Source: Planctomycetaceae bacterium
GTDB taxonomy: Bacteria > Planctomycetota > Planctomycetia > Pirellulales > Pirellulaceae
Direction of reading: 5' to 3'
NCBI GenBank assembly: GCA_020638995.1
Contig: JACKHM010000002.1
Span: 1,736,001-1,800,000, forward strand
Length of the DNA: 64,000 nt
The notes beneath the pieces were generated by a model. It was not told the origin of the DNA and made no database searches. It worked only from the letters and a program-made list of their open reading frames with translations. Positions 59,783 through 64,000 of the stretch are shown in pieces (position 1 is the stretch's first letter; the number at the start of each line of letters is the position of its first letter). The position numbers and the translations under genes were made by a program.

Positions 59783-59874
59783 TGAAAAGGCTAGCGCCCG
59801 ATTTGTTGTTTCTTATTGTAATTTGGCTGAGCGGCCCGCAAGACCCCTCACAGGTCTTGCGCGGACGCAGCAGC
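59783..59874. repeat. IS21 subterminal repeat region
   Basis: Starts with TTGAAAAGGCTAGCGCCC (59783-59800), an imperfect second copy of the terminal repeat core TTTGAAAATGCCAGCGC. Such internal copies bind the IstA transposase. Confidence 0.6.
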
Positions 59875-60699
59875 TTAAACTCCCTTGGATTTACGAGTTG
59901 ATTCCCCGATTTGTTTCGCGCGATTGTGCGAGGTTTTTGGGGTTTGACGACGACGAGCGTCGGCCAGGCGGTAACTCTCGCCGCTGGCTTCCAGGATGTG
60001 ACAGCGGTGCGTGAGCCGGTCAAGCGTGGCGCCCGTTAGCCGCTCACTGCCCAGTACTTCGGTCCAATTCTCGAACGGCAGGTTCGTCGTCACGATCAGA
60101 CTCGTCCGCTCGTAAGCCGTGCTAATGATGTCGAATAACAGTTCCGCGCCCAACTTGCTGGCGGGCACGTATCCCAACTCGTCCAGGATCAACAGATCGA
60201 GCTTGGCGAGTTGGTTCTTCAAGCGTAACAACTGCCGTTCTTCACGCGCTTCGATCAGATGCGTGATCAGTTCGGTGACGCGCCAGAAGCGAACTCGCTT
60301 GCCTTGGCCGCACGCTTCGACGCCCAACGCCGTTGCCAAGTGCGTCTTGCCCGTCCCGGCGTTGCCAATCAAGATGATCGACTCTCGCTGAGTGAGATAC
60401 GCGCCACGCATCAGCTCGGTAACAAGCAGCTTGTTGATTGACGGCTGCGCGGCGAAGTCGAAGCTCTCCAACGTTTTCGTGTTGGGGAACTTGGCATCTT
60501 TCAGGCGACGCTCGGACGCTCGCTTCTCGCGATCGATGCGTTCCAATTCGCAGAGTTGCAGAAGGAAGCCCAAGTGATCCACGTTCTCGCGGGCACAGCG
60601 GGCCGCGACTTTCTCGCATTCGCTGTGCATCGTGGGCAGCTTCAATGCTTTCAGGTGATGCTTCAGTAAGAGGGTGCTTTTGGTTTCTTGGGGTTTCAT
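59875..60699 (-). CDS. istB: IS21 transposition ATPase IstB
   Basis: 274 residues from ATG 60699. Walker A is IGNAGTGKTHLA, Walker B LLILDELGYVP, and TTNLPFENWTEVLG follows: IstB/DnaC-like AAA+. It assembles on target DNA and activates IstA. It is encoded right after istA (2-base gap). A longer upstream frame overlaps istA and is not used. Confidence 0.95.
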   Translation of the reverse strand: MKPQETKSTLLLKHHLKALKLPTMHSECEKVAARCARENVDHLGFLLQLCELERIDREKRASERRLKDAKFPNTKTLESFDFAAQPSINKLLVTELMRGAYLTQRESIILIGNAGTGKTHLATALGVEACGQGKRVRFWRVTELITHLIEAREERQLLRLKNQLAKLDLLILDELGYVPASKLGAELLFDIISTAYERTSLIVTTNLPFENWTEVLGSERLTGATLDRLTHRCHILEASGESYRLADARRRQTPKTSHNRAKQIGESTRKSKGV

Positions 60700-60701
60700 G
60701 G

Positions 60702-62186
60702 CTAGGCTCCCACTCGCAAGGATTGATAGGCCCCGAGATCGGGAAGCGGTACGCGAACTCCCTGCAAGTGAGGACGGCCATCCAGACAGAACAAGTCGAC
60801 CGGCGGCTCTTGCTGAGAACGCAGGATCAGCTGAATCGCATCGGCACTCTTGGCACCGATCGATAACGCGTAGTCCACTGCGGCGGTCAACTGCGATAAC
60901 GTGGCCTGCTCCAACAGTCGCAGCACCTTGATGAATTCGCGTGTGCCGAGGTTCTTCAGCACGGTTTCCTGGCGACGACGCAGTACCGCGAAGCACTCCG
61001 GCAATTGCCAATCTTCCAAGGGACGAGCGTAATCAAAGGCCCCAGGCTTACGTTCCAACAAAGCTAAGTAATGAATCGGATTGAACTCTGTATGCTCCTT
61101 CCCCCAGTGACGCGGATGCCGAGCCACGAGTTGATTGCCAACGGCGATGCGAACCTCTTCGATGCCGCCAACCACCGTCACCTGATGATGAGCATAAGCC
61201 GTGGGAACCGAGTAATCGTTGCCATGAAAGCGAACCAGCGATAGCGAACTGGCCTTGGCGGTTTGAATGCGTCGTGATTCAAACGCCTGACGAGGAATCT
61301 CCGACAGAGCACTTTGCTCTTCGAGTAACAACGCTTCCTTCGTCGCCGATTTGCCACGCAACTGCCGCTGCAGATCCCGACGACAGTGTTCGATCAGCTG
61401 CGCGTTAAGCGTTTCCAAACTCCCTACTTCCGGGATCGGCACTAAGAAGTTGCGACGCGCGAAGCCGAGCAAGTTCTCGACGTGCCCTTTCTCATTGGGA
61501 CGCCGCACGCGGCAGAAGTGATGCTCGAACAGATAGTGACTCTCCAGTCTCAAGAACTCGCGAGTCGCTTCCCGTCCGCGACCACCCACGATCTTCAAGA
61601 CGGCAATCTTGCTGTTGTCATAACTGATGCGACGCGGCACGCCGCCAAAGAACTCAAAGGCCCGGCAGTGACCTTCTTGAAACGTCTCCGTGCATTCCTG
61701 GGGAAACACCTGACAGAAGATCGCGTCGCTGTAGGGCAACGTGATGACAAAGAATGCAGCCTTCGTCGTCTTGCCGTTGAGGACTACGGTGACTTCGCCG
61801 AAGTCCGCTTGAGCTTCACCCGCGCGATGGCTCAGCGGTAAGAAGACTTCCGCCTGACCATGCTTCCAAGCACGCACCGCATCCTTCACGATCGTATAGC
61901 CGCCGTCGTAGTCATGTTCGACACGGAGACGATCGAAGATGCGCTGCGCCGTGTGCCGCTGCTTCCTGGGAGCCTGGCGATCCCGCTCCAGGATCTCATG
62001 AATAATCGGCATAAACCGATCTAGCTTCCTCTTCGCGCGTGGCTGCTTGAGCTGATACCCAGGCGGCTCGACATGTTCCAGAATTCTCTGGAGCGTCCGC
62101 CAGGGGATGCCATAATCCTTGCACGCTTGCCGCTTACTAATCTCTTTGCCCAGTACGCGCCGTCGAATCTCGACCCATTTCTCCAT
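60702..62186 (-). CDS. istA: IS21 transposase IstA
   Basis: 494 residues from ATG 62186. An N-terminal HTH (RQACKDYGIPWRTLQRILEH) precedes the DDE core: EAQADFGEVTVVL, YDNSKIAV and RRPNEKGHVENLLGFARRNF supply D, D and E. It is intact, so the element may be mobile. Confidence 0.95.
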   Translation of the reverse strand: MEKWVEIRRRVLGKEISKRQACKDYGIPWRTLQRILEHVEPPGYQLKQPRAKRKLDRFMPIIHEILERDRQAPRKQRHTAQRIFDRLRVEHDYDGGYTIVKDAVRAWKHGQAEVFLPLSHRAGEAQADFGEVTVVLNGKTTKAAFFVITLPYSDAIFCQVFPQECTETFQEGHCRAFEFFGGVPRRISYDNSKIAVLKIVGGRGREATREFLRLESHYLFEHHFCRVRRPNEKGHVENLLGFARRNFLVPIPEVGSLETLNAQLIEHCRRDLQRQLRGKSATKEALLLEEQSALSEIPRQAFESRRIQTAKASSLSLVRFHGNDYSVPTAYAHHQVTVVGGIEEVRIAVGNQLVARHPRHWGKEHTEFNPIHYLALLERKPGAFDYARPLEDWQLPECFAVLRRRQETVLKNLGTREFIKVLRLLEQATLSQLTAAVDYALSIGAKSADAIQLILRSQQEPPVDLFCLDGRPHLQGVRVPLPDLGAYQSLRVGA

Positions 62187-62330
62187 GTCCTTGAACACCC
62201 GATCCCCCGCACATCTGTGAGCCCATTGGTTCCAAAAACCACTCACAAACCTACGAGATAAGACAAGGACGCCGCCGATTCGCGATTGCACTCCAATCCC
62301 CGCCCAAGCGCTGGCATTTTCAAACGCCGT

Positions 62331-63020
62331 TCACACTCCGAGGCGGTCGGGGCGAATTACCTTCAGTGCAACATCACGACCTGCACTGATTTGGTGTGCT
62401 CGATAAACGACCCCCATGCCTCCAGCACCAAGCTCCGCGAGCAATTCGTAGTCGCCAAATCGGTGTGGCAACTGCAAGCCCCTTTCAGTCCTGGGGTGTT
62501 GATTTGCAGTAGATACTCGTGCGAGGTCTGTCGTTGAGTTGTGCGATCCAAGTGCGAAATCGACGGCTTCATCGATCGAGCTGAGTTCAGCATCGATATC
62601 TGCCAGTCTTCTCCTCATCGCGTCTGCCAGCGCCGGGAAACGCTCGACATAGCCAGTGTGAGGCACAATTACATCCGATTGCTTTCTAACACGATATTCG
62701 TGCAGTATTGCAGTCAGAGGCAGTTGCTTGACTGGGCCGAGTTCCGGGTACTTTGCAACGTAGTCGTCCAGTAGCGGACGTCTAGCGACATTGTTTGCGC
62801 CCCCTGCTTCTTCCATGGCCGTCATGCCATCGATCGGCTGCTGCCAGCGATACTCCATGTCCAACAAGATCAACTCGATCAGCAACTCCCTACGCTTCGG
62901 CCCAGCAACGCCATCTAAGACGTCGTCAATCCGTTGAGGCTTGCCCTGCTGCCAGGCACTTTCAAAGCTGTCCAAGTGGACCGTTAAGCCGTTCCCGTCT
63001 TGATCCGGATCAGTTGGCAT
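62331..63020 (-). pseudogene. Serine/threonine protein kinase, truncated by IS21
   Basis: 229 residues from ATG 63020 to a stop supplied by the IS end. The N-terminal 185 residues are a planctomycete-type regulatory region (FESAWQQGKPQRIDDVLDGV, LVELILLDMEYRW-like). The kinase domain then begins with FGDYELLAELGAGGMGVVYRAH and VALKVI (glycine loop and ATP lysine). Everything after that is missing. The gene would normally be several hundred residues longer, so this copy is inactive. Confidence 0.85.
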
Positions 63021-63334
63021 CGAAGTAGGTCTCACGCGTGATTCGGCATTTTGCCCACACAGTCTAGCAAGCATCCATGCAGTCCCACAAATTGTGCTGC
63101 ATTTCCAGCGAAATGGCCTCTCCGATGATTCTGAAAAAAAAGTCGATCCACCATGTCGGCTTGTCAGCCAGGAATTGCATCTAGTAGTAGCCCGAGAATG
63201 ACTCGATGTCTCACCGGAAAACACGATTGTCCGATCCGGTCAGCAGAGATATTCGACAGGTACGATCTCGCAGAGCTGTCCAGGCCTGTTTCCCCATGTA
63301 TCGAAAGCATCCCACACAGAAAAAGGAACTTACA
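63021..63334. other. Spacer between truncated kinase and secreted protein
   Basis: 314 bases containing the divergent upstream regions of both genes. No RNA or repeat recognised. AAAAAGGAAC just before 63335 is the ribosome site of the next gene. Confidence 0.5.
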
Positions 63335-64000
63335 ATGAACAACACCATCAAATCCGCCGCCTTTCTAACGCTGTGCCTTGCTCTGGCGAGCAATGCTCAT
63401 GGACAATTTCACAATTTCGGGACGCTCAATGCCGCCGTCGAGCGGGCGCAGCGTCAGGTAAGATCGCATGGGCTGTCATGGAATTCACAACCTCGGCATG
63501 GTTACTACGGATCTGATTACAACAATGGTTGGACAAGGGCAGGGGGAGCCCTCGTCCACGGCACTGGGGGAACTCATGGACGCGTATATCAGCGAGATGG
63601 AAATACCTCGTCCAGCGCTAGTGGTTACATCACAAACTCAGGAATTGGTGGGACATATAGCAGGTCCTCGCCAGGCTCCTCACGACAGTACAGTGGCTCG
63701 GTCAACAGCCACGGAGTAAGTGGCGGCTTTGGGCAGCGAGACCGCAATATGTCACACGGCGGGCACGGCACAATTAGTAACGGTCGAATCTCCGGTGGTG
63801 GGTATCGCTCTAATGGCATCTACACCGTTAGGTCAGACGACGAATATGGGAGCGACAGGTTTCGACAATCAGTAAACGCCAGTGTCCCATTCATCAAAGG
63901 AGGACGTACAACAACTATTCGAAACGGGCGATATAGTGATGAATATCGCGTGCAGACGCCCCTTGGAAAACTGTCTGCTGGTGCGTCGATAAGCACTAGT
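63335..64000 (+). CDS. Secreted Gly/Ser/Asn-rich protein (partial)
   Basis: Open from ATG 63335 through the window end (at least 222 residues). MNNTIKSAAFLTLCLALASNAHG is a signal peptide with cleavage after Gly or Ala-x-Gly. The mature protein is rich in Gly, Ser, Arg, Tyr and Asn, with repeats of the type GGY-S-G and SGSVNSHG. This suggests a beta-rich extracellular or surface protein. No family recognised. A GGA ribosome site (AAAGGA) lies 8 bases upstream. Confidence 0.7.
   Translation, partial: MNNTIKSAAFLTLCLALASNAHGQFHNFGTLNAAVERAQRQVRSHGLSWNSQPRHGYYGSDYNNGWTRAGGALVHGTGGTHGRVYQRDGNTSSSASGYITNSGIGGTYSRSSPGSSRQYSGSVNSHGVSGGFGQRDRNMSHGGHGTISNGRISGGGYRSNGIYTVRSDDEYGSDRFRQSVNASVPFIKGGRTTTIRNGRYSDEYRVQTPLGKLSAGASISTS

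Larger units (their letters stand above)
59747..62335 (-). mobile_element. IS21-family insertion sequence, complete
   Basis: 2589 bp, with istA and istB on the minus strand. Terminal inverted repeats are perfect over 36 bases (59747-59782 and 62300-62335), starting TGTGAACGGCG and ending CA as usual for IS21. A second partial copy of the inner repeat (TTGAAAAGGCTAGCGCC) follows at the left end, the multiple terminal repeats of this family. Flanks (cagt | ctcc) show no target duplication. Confidence 0.9.

Noticed and set aside
59875..61011. Longer IstB starting far upstream
   Set aside because: The extension overlaps istA and lacks similarity. ATG 60699 follows istA by 2 bases and gives a normal IstB.

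Overview
The window looks like DNA from a planctomycete (Pirellulales-like). Pointers are a serine/threonine kinase N-terminus of the planctomycete type, integrases, small accessory proteins and an ArdC-like protein of kinds I associate with that group, and moderate GC with many divergent small operons. This is inferred from sequence character only; there is no rRNA marker.

Layout. Bases 1-10 kb carry plasmid or conjugation functions: an ArdC-like antirestriction protein, small plasmid proteins, a long hairpin-dense non-coding stretch with two 317-bp direct repeats, and an operon of two winged-helix proteins, a polytopic membrane protein and a VirD4/TraG-type coupling ATPase. Bases 10.4-14.4 kb hold two AbiE-type toxin-antitoxin pairs pointing away from each other. 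Bases 15.7-25.1 kb hold a composite type I restriction-modification locus with two HsdM subunits, a GmrSD-like DUF262/HNH protein between them, HsdS and HsdR. Bases 25.2-29.9 kb are a complete type II CBASS operon (CD-NTase, E2-E1 fusion, JAMM protease, SAVED-type Cap4 nuclease) on the minus strand. It is followed by a divergent RloA/RloB-like ATPase pair (30.1-32.1 kb). Bases 32.4-36.1 kb hold a DUF932 protein, an unknown basic protein with a coupled 38-residue membrane peptide, and a 1.4-kb hairpin-packed non-coding block.

Bases 36.1-40.1 kb are a plasmid replicon core: RepA-type initiator, five 18-bp iterons, ParA and ParB. So the left 44 kb is either a plasmid or an integrated plasmid or ICE carrying a defence island. 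An XRE/ImmA pair and a ubiquitin-like conjugation operon follow (40.1-43.8 kb: Ubl, DUF6791-ThiF E1, DUF6527, and a zinc-ribbon protein with a HEPN RNase motif). I regard this operon as the most interesting candidate defence system here.

At 43.92 kb lies the 3' half of a tRNA-Leu, immediately before a tyrosine recombinase, which marks an integration junction. To its right (45.6-58.9 kb) is a phosphonate biosynthetic cluster. It contains PEP mutase, phosphonopyruvate decarboxylase and a 2-aminoethylphosphonate transaminase, with a FomA-like kinase, a HIT protein, a DinB protein, a FAD/NAD(P) protein, a methyltransferase, a HAD phosphatase and, upstream, a cupin-HTH-cupin protein built like HepD/MPnS phosphonate oxygenases. 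The end product is not predictable beyond 2-aminoethylphosphonate. The cluster ends in an integrase remnant and an IS21-family element (59.75-62.34 kb). That element truncates a serine/threonine kinase gene and shows no target duplication. The last gene is a secreted Gly/Ser-rich protein that runs off the window.
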